This document shows positions 15,893 through 23,595 of a DNA stretch of 23,595 nt, one piece after another. The position numbers and the translations under genes were made by a program. Numbering within the stretch: position 1 is the stretch's first letter; each line of letters begins with the position of its first letter. Below the pieces are notes generated by a model. The model was not told where the DNA came from, ran no database searches, and worked only from the letters and a program-made list of their open reading frames with translations. This DNA is from SAR202 cluster bacterium (GTDB taxonomy: Bacteria; Chloroflexota; Dehalococcoidia; SAR202; CAJWER01): assembly GCA_030740335.1 (NCBI GenBank), contig JASLXL010000181.1, positions 1 through 23,595 on the forward strand, in the 5' to 3' direction.

Positions 15893-16876
15893 CTACAGGC
15901 CCTCGATTTGATCTACACCTGCAGAGAGCGCTTCAAGGGTATTTATTTCGTTCTCGCTGAGTTGCCATCCCAGTGCGCCAAGATTGTCGTCAAGCTGTTC
16001 GATAGTGTCGCTGCCTGAGATGGCGACGGTGACTTCAGGGTGCGACAATAGCCAGTTGATGGCAACCTGGGACATGGTTTTGCCTCTTTCGAACGCTATT
16101 CGGCGAACCGATTCGATGACATTGACTGTCTGTGGAGTGAGTGCCGAAGCCAGTCTCCCGCCTCGCTTTGCAGATTCCCACGGCGAATGAGGCGGCAGTG
16201 GCTCGTCCGCGGAGTAGGCTCCGCTGAGGAGGCCGATTGCCAAGGGGCTGTACGCCATGACTCCAAGTTCCTGGTCTGCTGCGACGCCGAACATCTCGGA
16301 CTCGAGCCCGCGGTTCAAAAGGCTGTACTGGTTTTGGACGCAAATGAGTGGGTCGGCACCGAGGCCATCCTGGGTCCAGAGCGCCTTCATGACCTGCCAT
16401 GCGTCGAAATTGCAGACCCCTATGTATCTGGTCTTGCCTTGCGTGACCAAGTCGTCCAGTGCCCTGAGAGTCTCTTCGAGGGGGCTCGATTCCGGGTAGG
16501 CGTGTAGCAGGTAGACATCCACGTGGTCGGTCTGGAGGCGTTTGAGAGACCTATCCATCTCGCGCATGACAGCGTAGCGGGATGCACCACTGTCGTTGGG
16601 TCCCTCAGCCACGGGGCTGTGGACCTTGGTGGTAACGACCACTTCGTCGCGGCGGTTCTTGAGGACGCGTCCCAATACCTCCTCGGATGTGCCTCTGACC
16701 CCGCGGTCGTCGCCCAGTCCGTAAATGTTGGCGCAATCGATGAGATTTACGCCGGAATCTATAGCGTGGTTGACGAGCCTCTCGGCCTCCTTCGCGGAGC
16801 CCTGGCCTCTCAGTCCCATTCCCAGGGCAATTGGGGAGACCTTCACGCCAGCAGCGCCGAAGTTTACGTATTCCAT
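15893..16876 (-). CDS. Aldo/keto reductase
   Basis: NAD(P)H-dependent oxidoreductase of 327 residues with a TIM-barrel fold, cytoplasmic. The catalytic tetrad is complete: Asp47 and Tyr52 in L-I-D-C-A-N-I-Y-G, Lys84 in V-T-T-K-V-H, and His125 in Y-L-L-H-A-Y-P. Cofactor-loop features follow: G-V-C-N-F-D near 157, N-Q-Y-S-L-L-N-R (about 190) and the C-terminal A-I-S-G-S-D-T-I-E-Q-L-D-D-N-L. It resembles the YhdN/YajO/Kv-beta-like general-stress reductases. The substrate cannot be named. It is 63 nt downstream of the enolase-superfamily gene in the same direction, so the pair may serve one sugar or aldehyde/acid catabolic route. Confidence 0.92.
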   Translation of the reverse strand: MEYVNFGAAGVKVSPIALGMGLRGQGSAKEAERLVNHAIDSGVNLIDCANIYGLGDDRGVRGTSEEVLGRVLKNRRDEVVVTTKVHSPVAEGPNDSGASRYAVMREMDRSLKRLQTDHVDVYLLHAYPESSPLEETLRALDDLVTQGKTRYIGVCNFDAWQVMKALWTQDGLGADPLICVQNQYSLLNRGLESEMFGVAADQELGVMAYSPLAIGLLSGAYSADEPLPPHSPWESAKRGGRLASALTPQTVNVIESVRRIAFERGKTMSQVAINWLLSHPEVTVAISGSDTIEQLDDNLGALGWQLSENEINTLEALSAGVDQIEGL

Positions 16877-16939
16877 ATTCAGCTCTTTGCAGAAAGAGTG
16901 GGATGGTTCGGCAAGCTTACCACGAGCGGAAATCCAAGC

Positions 16940-18073
16940 CTAGCCTGCCTCGGCTATTGAGCCGTCAGTTCTGATATCCGGAACCTGGGTCAGGTCGCGG
17001 GACTCATGTGTGGCCGTCTTGAGAAGGGTTTCGTCGAGCTCGACCCCTAGGCCGGGCGCCTCCGGTACGGGAAGATAGCCACCTGAACGTTTTAGCACGG
17101 TCCGGAACACGTTGTTTTCGGGAGCCTCGTCGCTCTTGGCGTACTCCTGGGTAATGAAGTTGGGGATGCAAGTGTCCAAGTGCACGGAGGCCGCGGTCAG
17201 TATCGGACCCAGGAAGTTGTGAGTCACGACTGCGCAGTGGTAGGACTCGGCTACTGCAGCAATCTTTTTGCAATGGGATAGGCCACCCGCCAATCCGACA
17301 TCCGGCCGCACGTACTGCGGGCCACCGTGGGATAGCAATTCACGAAATTCCCATATGGAGTGCATGCGCTCGCCGTTCGCGATTGGGACGGTGACTCTCT
17401 GGGCGATCTCGCCCTGAGACATGATGCTATCGATCTGGATGGGATCCTCGACGAACAGCGGCTGAAACTCGGCGAGGGATTCGGTGAGTGCGATGGCTAC
17501 CATAGGTGTGAGCTTGCGGTGAAGCTCCACGATGACGTCGACATCCTGTCCAGCTCCCTCCCTGGTTGCGGCTACGTGGTCTCGGGCCGCGGCGATGAGC
17601 CTGGACTGGGTCATATCCTGATAGCCAGAAGGCAGGGGGTCGAGCTTGACAGCCGTGAATCCCTCTTCGGCCGCCGCGCGGGCAATTCGCAGGGTCTGAC
17701 CGGGTGAATCACCGCCCCCCATGAGAAGGTGGAGCCTAATCCGATCTCGATAGCGACCCCCTAGCAGCTCCCAGATAGGGGCCTGGAAGTGTTTGCCCTT
17801 GATGTCCCAAAGGGCGATATCGATCGCGCTGACGGCACCTGACAGGGCTGAGCCGCGGAACGGGCCCATGCGGTACATGTACTGCCAGTGGTACTCGATG
17901 CGCATGGGGTTCTGGCCGATCAGGTAGCTTCTGAACTTGTCGACGATGCCGGCTACCGCTTCGGTGTACCCCCAACAAGCGGTCTGGCCGATGCCAGTCA
18001 GGCCGGTGTCTGTTCGAACCCGCACTACGTAGGATGTTCCTATGTGGAGGCCTTCTACGGACTCGATTTTCAA
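16940..18073 (-). CDS. Enolase-superfamily dehydratase, D-galactonate dehydratase-like
   Basis: Mandelate racemase/muconate lactonizing family protein of 377 residues, cytoplasmic and Mg-dependent. N-terminal capping domain is residues 1-115, barrel after that. Active-site residues: K143-L-D145 on the second strand, E183-L-H185, E209-D-P, G-E235-R and H285 in T-H-N-F. These positions line up with E. coli galactonate dehydratase (D183, H185, E209, E235, H285 from memory), except that the first metal ligand is Glu rather than Asp. Acid-sugar dehydration is therefore likely; the exact sugar is unknown. The start is TTG at 18071-18073, backed by AGGAG seven nt upstream. It is followed by the aldo/keto reductase gene. 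Confidence 0.88.
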   Translation of the reverse strand: MKIESVEGLHIGTSYVVRVRTDTGLTGIGQTACWGYTEAVAGIVDKFRSYLIGQNPMRIEYHWQYMYRMGPFRGSALSGAVSAIDIALWDIKGKHFQAPIWELLGGRYRDRIRLHLLMGGGDSPGQTLRIARAAAEEGFTAVKLDPLPSGYQDMTQSRLIAAARDHVAATREGAGQDVDVIVELHRKLTPMVAIALTESLAEFQPLFVEDPIQIDSIMSQGEIAQRVTVPIANGERMHSIWEFRELLSHGGPQYVRPDVGLAGGLSHCKKIAAVAESYHCAVVTHNFLGPILTAASVHLDTCIPNFITQEYAKSDEAPENNVFRTVLKRSGGYLPVPEAPGLGVELDETLLKTATHESRDLTQVPDIRTDGSIAEAG

Positions 18074-18380
18074 TATTCTGCTCCTTTGTTAGAGCGCAAG
18101 ATCATGGACGACTCTCGATCAATCCTCTGTTTGTCACGTTGCGCTGCCAAGAAGAAGATAAGTATAAAGAGTACTATCTGAGGGACACCCTCAAGCTCCC
18201 GGCCCTTCGGCGGGCTCAGGACAGGCGACGGGGCTGCACTCCTTAGCGCCCCCTCTATGCAAGTGCTAAGGGGCATCACGACTCCTGGCATGGGTACTGC
18301 TCACATCTGCACACCCTCGGTGCCCCAGTTGAGAACCTCTGCACTCCCTACACAAGGCCCGTATCTCCGCGTACTCGAGG
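18074..18380. other. Intergenic region with palindromes between lysC and the dehydratase gene
   Basis: No gene is supported. Three inverted repeats are visible: TGAGGG/CCCTCA with a 3-nt loop (18179-18193), GCCC/GGGC around TTCGGC (18202-18215), followed by a CTCAGGACAGG segment, and CCTTAGC/GCTAAGG with a 17-nt loop (18241-18271). On the minus strand the first is followed by T-rich sequence and could weakly terminate lysC transcription. The second resembles short palindromic intergenic elements common in many bacterial genomes. A minus-strand promoter for the dehydratase gene must lie here but none is convincing. Confidence 0.4.
18202..18226. repeat. Candidate dispersed palindromic element
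   Basis: The sequence GCCCTTCGGCGGGC followed by TCAGGACAGGC resembles the frequent intergenic CCCTTCGACAAGCTCAGG type of repeat known from many environmental genomes. Only one copy is in this window, so the call rests on resemblance and on its hairpin form. Confidence 0.35.
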
Positions 18381-19613
18381 CTAGCTGGGGCGGTCTAGCT
18401 GAAATGCGACGTGGAGCGCTCTTGCTGCGTCGCCTATTTTTGTGTCAGCTACCAAACAGGTGATCCGTATCTCGGATGTTGAGATCATTTCGATCGCTAT
18501 TTCCGCGTCGGCCAGGGCCCGGAACATCCTGGACGCGTAGCCGGGAGCGTTTTGCATACCAGTGCCTACTATGCTGACCTTTGCCAGCCTATCGGCTCCT
18601 ATTGGGACGCCCGCGCCCAGGTCTCGTGCTATTTGTTCCGCCACCTGAATGGCTCGCGAGAAATCGTTGCGTTCGACGGTGAAAGAAATGTCGGCTGATC
18701 CATCCACTGCCACGTTCTGCACAATGACGTCGACGCTGATGCCAGCTTCGGTTAGCGGTTCGAACACGCTCGCCTGAGAACCGGTGCGTTCGGGTACACC
18801 TGGAATGGTGATTTTTGCCACGTTGGAGTCGGCAGCGATGCTTCGCACGTGATTTCGGATCTCACCTACGGGAAACTTCATGCCGTCTCCTTTATGAATG
18901 AGTGTGCCAGGGCTTTCCTTGAAGCTGGAGGCCACCAGGATGGGCACGTCATAGACCATCGCCATTTCTATCGAACGAGGCGCCATTTTTGCGCCGTAAC
19001 TTGCCATTTCAAGCATCTCCTCGAAGCCGACCTCGTCGAGCCTTCGAGCGTCGGGGACGAGTCGAGGGTCCGCGGTGAAGATGCCTTCGACATCAGAGTA
19101 CACCTCGCAGCGGTCCGCACCGAGTGCGGCTGCAATTGCAACTGCGGACAGGTCCGACGCACCACGTCCGAGGGTGGTCACTTCCATGTCGTCGCTGACG
19201 CCCTGAAACCCGGCGACGATGACCACCTTGCCTCGATCCAACTCTTCGATTATGCGGGAGGTGTCGACCATGGCTATTCTGGCCCTGCCATGACCAGTAT
19301 CGGTTTTGATCCCGGCCTGTGCTCCGCTGAGGCTTATGGCGTCTGTTCCCATGGACCTAATGGCCATGGCAAGCAGGGTGCAACTTACTAGCTCGCCGGT
19401 CGACAACAGCACGTCCATCTCTCGTGGGTCGGGGCTGTCGGAGATCTGCCCGGCGAGAGCGATTAGCTCGTCCGTGGTGTCGCTCATCGCGGAGACGACA
19501 GCGACGGTGCGGTTGCCTGCAGCGCGTGAATCGGCAATCCGCCTCGCCACGTTACGTATGGCGCCTGCGTCGGCGACCGAAGATCCGCCATATTTCTGGA
19601 CGATCAGGGCCAT
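18381..19613 (-). CDS. lysC: Aspartate kinase (monofunctional, two ACT domains)
   Basis: First step of the aspartate family pathway: L-aspartate + ATP to 4-phospho-L-aspartate. The 410-residue product has K-Y-G-G-S-S-V (7-13), S-T-G-E-L-V-S (71-77), T-L-G-R-G-A-S-D (147-154) and Y-S-D-V-E-G-I-F-T-A-D-P-R. Two C-terminal ACT domains follow from about residue 265, the second starting near K-V-S-I-V-G-T-G-M. It matches Lys/Thr-regulated aspartokinase II types of about 405-410 residues. The usual G-R-G-G-S-D is G-R-G-A-S-D here. The ATG follows the thrB TAG with no gap, and AGG lies eight nt upstream inside thrB, so the two are coupled. Confidence 0.95.
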   Translation of the reverse strand: MALIVQKYGGSSVADAGAIRNVARRIADSRAAGNRTVAVVSAMSDTTDELIALAGQISDSPDPREMDVLLSTGELVSCTLLAMAIRSMGTDAISLSGAQAGIKTDTGHGRARIAMVDTSRIIEELDRGKVVIVAGFQGVSDDMEVTTLGRGASDLSAVAIAAALGADRCEVYSDVEGIFTADPRLVPDARRLDEVGFEEMLEMASYGAKMAPRSIEMAMVYDVPILVASSFKESPGTLIHKGDGMKFPVGEIRNHVRSIAADSNVAKITIPGVPERTGSQASVFEPLTEAGISVDVIVQNVAVDGSADISFTVERNDFSRAIQVAEQIARDLGAGVPIGADRLAKVSIVGTGMQNAPGYASRMFRALADAEIAIEMISTSEIRITCLVADTKIGDAARALHVAFQLDRPS

Positions 19614-20552
19614 CTACTGTACCTGTGGCGATTGGGTATTGGATGAGATATGAGCGCCCTTGTCGGTAGGTTTTGTGACCCTGAACTCCCCTTCGACGCC
19701 GGACTTGGATGCCGCCTCTGCCATCTCATAGCCGACGGTCATTTCTCTGCCGGAGGTGATAGCCAATATGCTGGAACCGGCTCCTGAGAGGAAGGCCCCG
19801 TGCGCACCGGCAGCGAGGGCGGCTCTCAATATGGGTTTCATAGCGTGGAATATGCCCTGGCGGGCCGGCTGATGGAGTCTGTCCCGCGTTGCGACAGCGA
19901 GGTGGCTGGGATCTCCAGTAGAAAAGGCCCTGACGAGCAGGGCTACCCGACCCAGATTGTGGACGGCGTCTTTCCTAGTGACGTCCTCGGCAAGCAGGGA
20001 TCGGGCCTCCTTAGTTGGCATGGGTACACCAGGAACGAATACGACGCAGGTCCAATCGGCTGGCACTGGGATGGCTGCGGTGATCGTCTGACCATCCTCT
20101 TCGACGACGACCTGAAACCCGCCATGGAGGGAGGCTGCCACGTTATCGGGATGGCCTTCAGTGCGCACGGCGAGCTCCAGTATCTCGTCGTCGGTCAGGG
20201 GCGCGGAGCACATCGCGCTGCCAGCCAACAACCCGGCGGCTATTGCGGCGCTGCTGCTGCCAAGGCCTCGTTCAAGTGGAATTGCGCTGTCACAGGTCAT
20301 GCTGACGGACGGCACGGGTTCGCCTCGCTCGACAAACGGCAAGCTGAAGGCGGAGTAGACGAGGTTGGTTTTGTCGGCCGGGAGCAGGCCCTGGCCCTCA
20401 CCATACACGGCGATGCGATCGGCCCCCCTAACAACCTCCACGGTATTCCAGATATCAAGCGCCATCGCAAGGCAGTCGAATCCGGGACCGAGGTTGGCGG
20501 AGGTGGCAGGCGCCTTGACGGTGATGCGATCAATCATCTGCGGGGTATCCAT
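19614..20552 (-). CDS. thrB: Homoserine kinase
   Basis: GHMP-family kinase that phosphorylates L-homoserine to O-phospho-L-homoserine on the threonine branch. The 312-residue product has P-A-T-S-A-N-L-G-P-G-F-D-C-L (15-28), the ATP-binding P-L-E-R-G-L-G-S-S-S-A-A-I-A-A-G (92-107), E-G-H-P-D-N-V near 132-138 and C-terminal G-A-F-L-S-G-A-G-S-S. All are typical of ThrB. Start choice between ATG 20552 and an internal ATG five codons on is open, since neither has a strong ribosome-binding site. It forms an operon with lysC. hom and thrC are not in this window. Confidence 0.95.
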   Translation of the reverse strand: MDTPQMIDRITVKAPATSANLGPGFDCLAMALDIWNTVEVVRGADRIAVYGEGQGLLPADKTNLVYSAFSLPFVERGEPVPSVSMTCDSAIPLERGLGSSSAAIAAGLLAGSAMCSAPLTDDEILELAVRTEGHPDNVAASLHGGFQVVVEEDGQTITAAIPVPADWTCVVFVPGVPMPTKEARSLLAEDVTRKDAVHNLGRVALLVRAFSTGDPSHLAVATRDRLHQPARQGIFHAMKPILRAALAAGAHGAFLSGAGSSILAITSGREMTVGYEMAEAASKSGVEGEFRVTKPTDKGAHISSNTQSPQVQ

Positions 20553-20726
20553 CGTGCGAAGGTCTTTTTAGTAGCCCTGAACAGTGGTTCATGAGTACCG
20601 TTGTATGATATCACGTCAGAATCACCCTCACCGCAATCCTCTCACTGAAAGAGAGGAGGTCGAACAGGGGAAAGGGAACTCTCCACTGTTGGATATTCAA
20701 TCCGGCCGTGGAAGTAGGATTAGGAC
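20553..20726. promoter_or_regulatory. Divergent intergenic region thrB/mutS2 with stem-loop
   Basis: This 174-nt gap must hold both divergent promoters, but no convincing -35/-10 pair was found. A perfect 7-bp hairpin TCCTCTC/GAGAGGA with loop ACTGAAA lies at 20637-20657, flanked by CACCCTCACC and by AACAGGGGAAAGGG. The whole stretch (about 20620-20690) looks like a transposable or dispersed repeat relic rather than an operator. AGGA at 20716-20719 is the mutS2 ribosome-binding site. Confidence 0.45.
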
Positions 20727-23192
20727 ATGAAAGAACCTGGCGACGAGCCGACCGAATATTCCTCGGCGCAGCTAAGGGAGGCAGCGCTGGAGTTACTTGG
20801 CTACCCCAGCGTTCGTGGGTCGGTGGCCAGGCGAACTGTGTTTCCGCCGGCGCGGGACCTAGCGCTGGCGATGCGCCCTTCCCATAACGAAGCTGAAGTC
20901 GACGAGCTGCAGACTGAGACATCCGAGGGGTTGCGTGTCCTGGAGGAGTTGGGGGATGTCGACCTTATGGCGTCTGAGGACGCTTCACAGGCGGTAGCCC
21001 GCGCGGCACTGGAGGGGGTGCTCTCAGGCAAGGAGTTACTGGCCGTAGGCAGGCTGCTGGAGGTATTGCGGCGCGCAAATTCGTCGTTTGGATCGGTGCG
21101 TAGTGTTGCACCGACGCTGTCGGGGATTGCCGGAGGAATCCCCGAACTTGCTGACGTGGAGCGGCGCATTCGGTCATCGATTGATGATCGAGGTGAGGTG
21201 CCGGACAGCGCTACCCCGAATCTCGGCATCCTGCGTAGGCAGGTGAGACGGGCGTACGAGGACGTTGCCTCGGCACTAGAGGGCGTCATCGGGTCTGCGT
21301 CCGGGCAAGAGGCTCTTCAGGATGAGGTCATCTCGATGCGCTCCGAGCGTCTGGTGGTGCAGGTCAAGGCGGAGCGGCGGCACCGCGTGCCTGGGGTAGT
21401 ACATGGCGCCTCGAACACCGGGGCCACGCTATTTATCGAACCATTTGCGACGGTCGACCTGGGCAATTCGTGGAGGGAGTTGGCGCTGGAGGAGGAGCGT
21501 GAGACAGCACGAGTGTTGCGTGAACTGTCGGGCATAATAGGGTCTGTGTCGGAGGAGATCGCACTGGGAATTGAGCTTGTGGCTCATCTGGATTTTGTGC
21601 TGGCAAGGGCCAGGTACAGCTACGCCTCTGGCGGGTCTGTGCCTGCATCTTCCGGCACGGACGCCCAGTCAGGTCCGGCGACCGCGGTGCGTCTGATGGG
21701 GGCGAGGCACCCGCTGCTTGGCCCTGACGCAGTGCCGGTAAACGTTAGTATCGGGCCGGACTGGACAGTCCTCGTGATCACGGGGCCGAACACCGGAGGA
21801 AAAACGGCTGCGATGAAGGCGCTCGGCCTTCTGGCGCTGATGCACCAGTCGGGACTCCAGATACCTGCAGAGGTGGGCAGTGCCCTGCCAATATTCGACG
21901 GTGTGTACGCGGACATTGGGGACCTGCAGAGTATCGAGGAGTCAGTATCGACGTTTGGGTCGCACATGCGCAATGTGATCAGAATTCTGTCGAGTGCGAC
22001 ACAACGGTCTCTGGTACTGCTGGACGAGCTTGGAACCAGTACGGATCCCGAGGAGGGTTCGGCCCTGGCCAAAGCGATCCTGGAGCATCTGGCTGCCTCA
22101 GGCGTGGTCACGGTGGCCACTACCCACCATAAGAACGTTGCGGCGTTTGCGGAGGTGACAGATGGGATGGCCAACGCGAGCGTCGAGTTGGATTCGAAAA
22201 CGCTTCGCCCTACATACCACCTGACTCCAGGTGTGCCCGGCAGGAGCTATGCGATGTCTGTGGCGGAGCAGATGGGTCTGACCGAGGGAATCATGGACCG
22301 GGCCCGAGACCTTCTGGAGCCACAGCACCTGCGATTCGAGGACTGGCTGAGCGAGTTGCAGGGTGAGAGGCAGCAGATCAAGGAGAAACTGGAGTCGGCG
22401 GACCGCGCGCAGGTAAGGGCGGAGGAAGCCGAGAGGGAGATTGAAGCGCAGCGCAGGGAACTGGCGGCGCGGCGCGAGGAGATACTTCAAAGTATGCGCG
22501 GCGAGTTGGTGACGCGCTTTGATGAGACACGAAGGCGGCTCCGGCGCGCTGAGGCGGCGCTATCGTGGAGAGCGCCTGTGACTCCTGTCCTGCCATCGTT
22601 TCCAACTCCATCATCCGAGGAACCTTTGACGAATGAGCCTGAGGCGGTAGAGGCGGCTGCCACGGAGCTTGAGGACGCCGAGAAGGGGCTGAATGAGCTT
22701 GAGCGGGCGGAGCTGTCCACTCTTCCGGCAGAGCCACCAGTCGAGCTGTCTGTCGGGGACTTGGTACATGTACGGGGGCTCAACGTGCAGGGCACGGTGC
22801 AGGCGCTCCCAGAAAATGGGGGCGAAGCGGAGGTGGCGATCGGTTCTGTGCGGCTGAGGGTGGATGTGGCACGACTATCTCATGCCCAGGCGCCGGAGGA
22901 GCCTGAACCAGAGGTTGTTTCGATAGGCTATGACCTGGGGCCTGCAGTTACGAGCTTTGAATTGGATCTAAGGGGCATGCGGGCCGAGGAGGCCCTGATT
23001 GAGGTCGAGAAGTTCCTGGACCGGGCGCTTCGGGACGGCCTCAGCGAGGTGCGGATCATTCATGGCAAGGGCACGGGGGTGCTGAGACAGGCGGTGAGGG
23101 AGCATCTGGAGCACCATCCGCTGGCTAAGTCATTCAGGCAGGAGACGCCGGACCAGGGCGGCAGCGGAGCGACAGCGGTCGAGCTTACGTGA
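20727..23192 (+). CDS. mutS2: MutS2 family ATPase/endonuclease
   Basis: MutS-like ABC ATPase that lacks the mismatch-recognition domain. Family members suppress homologous recombination and, in Bacillus (RqcU), split collided ribosomes. The 821-residue product has an N-terminal core/lever region, Walker A G-P-N-T-G-G-K-T (353-360), S-T-F-G-S-H signature, Walker B L-L-D-E-L-G-T-S-T-D-P-E-E-G (from 431), T-T-H-H switch, a coiled coil at about 545-612, a KOW-like small beta domain near 660-720 (V-G-D-L-V-H-V-R) and a C-terminal Smr nuclease domain with L-D-L-R-G (746-750) and H-G-K-G-T-G (779-784). Length is slightly above the usual 780-790. ATG 20727 has AGGA seven nt upstream. Confidence 0.97.
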   Translation: MKEPGDEPTEYSSAQLREAALELLGYPSVRGSVARRTVFPPARDLALAMRPSHNEAEVDELQTETSEGLRVLEELGDVDLMASEDASQAVARAALEGVLSGKELLAVGRLLEVLRRANSSFGSVRSVAPTLSGIAGGIPELADVERRIRSSIDDRGEVPDSATPNLGILRRQVRRAYEDVASALEGVIGSASGQEALQDEVISMRSERLVVQVKAERRHRVPGVVHGASNTGATLFIEPFATVDLGNSWRELALEEERETARVLRELSGIIGSVSEEIALGIELVAHLDFVLARARYSYASGGSVPASSGTDAQSGPATAVRLMGARHPLLGPDAVPVNVSIGPDWTVLVITGPNTGGKTAAMKALGLLALMHQSGLQIPAEVGSALPIFDGVYADIGDLQSIEESVSTFGSHMRNVIRILSSATQRSLVLLDELGTSTDPEEGSALAKAILEHLAASGVVTVATTHHKNVAAFAEVTDGMANASVELDSKTLRPTYHLTPGVPGRSYAMSVAEQMGLTEGIMDRARDLLEPQHLRFEDWLSELQGERQQIKEKLESADRAQVRAEEAEREIEAQRRELAARREEILQSMRGELVTRFDETRRRLRRAEAALSWRAPVTPVLPSFPTPSSEEPLTNEPEAVEAAATELEDAEKGLNELERAELSTLPAEPPVELSVGDLVHVRGLNVQGTVQALPENGGEAEVAIGSVRLRVDVARLSHAQAPEEPEPEVVSIGYDLGPAVTSFELDLRGMRAEEALIEVEKFLDRALRDGLSEVRIIHGKGTGVLRQAVREHLEHHPLAKSFRQETPDQGGSGATAVELT

Positions 23193-23220
23193 GACTGAGC
23201 TGAGGTACGGACTCACATAT

Positions 23221-23595
23221 GTGATGGTAGTGCTGATCGGTGTGGCGGCCGTCGCGTGTAGTGGTGGACAGGTTGCGTCGAGTGCAACGAGCACCCCTGC
23301 CCCAGCCACGTCTCCTGTCGCCGTTCCCATTGCGAGTGCAGCCGTAGTGCCCACACGAGCTCCGACGGCGATGCCTCTTCCGGCTGCTCCCACAGCCACT
23401 TCAATTCCAACGGCCGTTCCTATGCCCACTAAGACGCCGGGGCCGTCTGTCGTTATCGGAGACGTTGTGTTCTCTGTGGAGATTGCTGAGACGGCGGCCA
23501 AGCGGCAGATAGGGTTGTCGGGGAGGGAGAGCCTGGAGCCTCGTCACGGAATGCTGTTTACGTCGAGGTTCGGATCTGCTCCGACGATCTGGATG
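23221..23595 (+). CDS. DUF192 family lipoprotein (3' end cut by window edge)
   Basis: The frame gives a hydrophobic segment M-V-V-L-I-G-V-A-A-V-A-C-S-G-G. That fits a lipoprotein signal with a modest lipobox (A-V-A-C), so the protein is probably membrane-anchored outside the cytoplasm. A Pro/Thr/Ala-rich linker of about 55 residues follows, and then the start of DUF192: V-E-I-A-E-T-A-A-K-R-Q-I-G-L-S-G-R-E-S-L-E-P-R-H-G-M-L-F. The domain is cut by the window edge at I-W-M. The start is uncertain: GTG 23221 or ATG 23224 have no ribosome-binding site and no basic n-region, whereas a CTG at 23200 would add one with Arg. It is 28 nt after mutS2 on the same strand. The domain's function is poorly known. 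Confidence 0.85.
   Translation, partial: MMVVLIGVAAVACSGGQVASSATSTPAPATSPVAVPIASAAVVPTRAPTAMPLPAAPTATSIPTAVPMPTKTPGPSVVIGDVVFSVEIAETAAKRQIGLSGRESLEPRHGMLFTSRFGSAPTIWM

Noticed and set aside
20727..23192. Mismatch-repair MutS
   Set aside because: It lacks the N-terminal mismatch-recognition domain and ends in an Smr domain, which defines MutS2.

Overview
The window looks like a chromosomal segment from a Chloroflexota bacterium, most plausibly a Dehalococcoidia/SAR202-type lineage. This is an inference from three things: a str operon joined to the S10 operon without tuf, frequent GTG/TTG starts, and SAR202-flavoured metabolic genes (an enolase-superfamily dehydratase, an aldo/keto reductase and a CPPED1-like phosphoesterase). 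No rRNA, tRNA, CRISPR array or intact mobile element was seen.

Layout. (1) 1-8341, minus strand: a ribosomal superoperon read right to left as rpsL-rpsG-fusA-rpsJ-rplC-rplD-rplW-rplB-rpsS-rplV-rpsC-rplP-rpmC-rpsQ. A textbook sigma70 promoter (TTGACA, 18 bp, TATAAT) lies at 8422-8451. rpsQ runs off the left edge and carries a Glu-Pro repeat tail. (2) 8720-11601, minus strand: a three-gene proton-translocating NAD(P) transhydrogenase operon of the split-alpha type (pntAA, pntAB, pntB). (3) 11.6-13.4 kb: a gene-poor, decaying zone. It holds a tandem 15-bp repeat, two small overlapping plus-strand ORFs of doubtful status, and a SAM-dependent methyltransferase pseudogene with several in-frame stops. 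(4) 13448-15234, minus strand: a tightly coupled metallophosphoesterase and alpha/beta-hydrolase pair. (5) 15374-15830, plus strand: a 38-residue aldo/keto reductase N-terminal fragment abutting the C-terminal remnant of a tyrosine recombinase, a likely scar of a lost integrated element. (6) 15893-18073, minus strand: an intact aldo/keto reductase and a galactonate-dehydratase-like enolase-superfamily enzyme. (7) 18381-20552, minus strand: thrB-lysC, two steps of the aspartate-to-threonine pathway, stop codon touching start codon. (8) 20727-23595, plus strand: mutS2, then a DUF192 lipoprotein cut by the right edge.

The left third is housekeeping translation machinery. The middle is accessory catabolism with signs of gene decay and past integration. 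The right end returns to housekeeping amino-acid synthesis and DNA/ribosome maintenance. I do not see a convincing undescribed multi-gene system. The best leads are the ribosomal-protein tails (S17 and S3), the recombinase scar, the nonsense-riddled but unshifted methyltransferase frame, and the small overlapping ORF pair.
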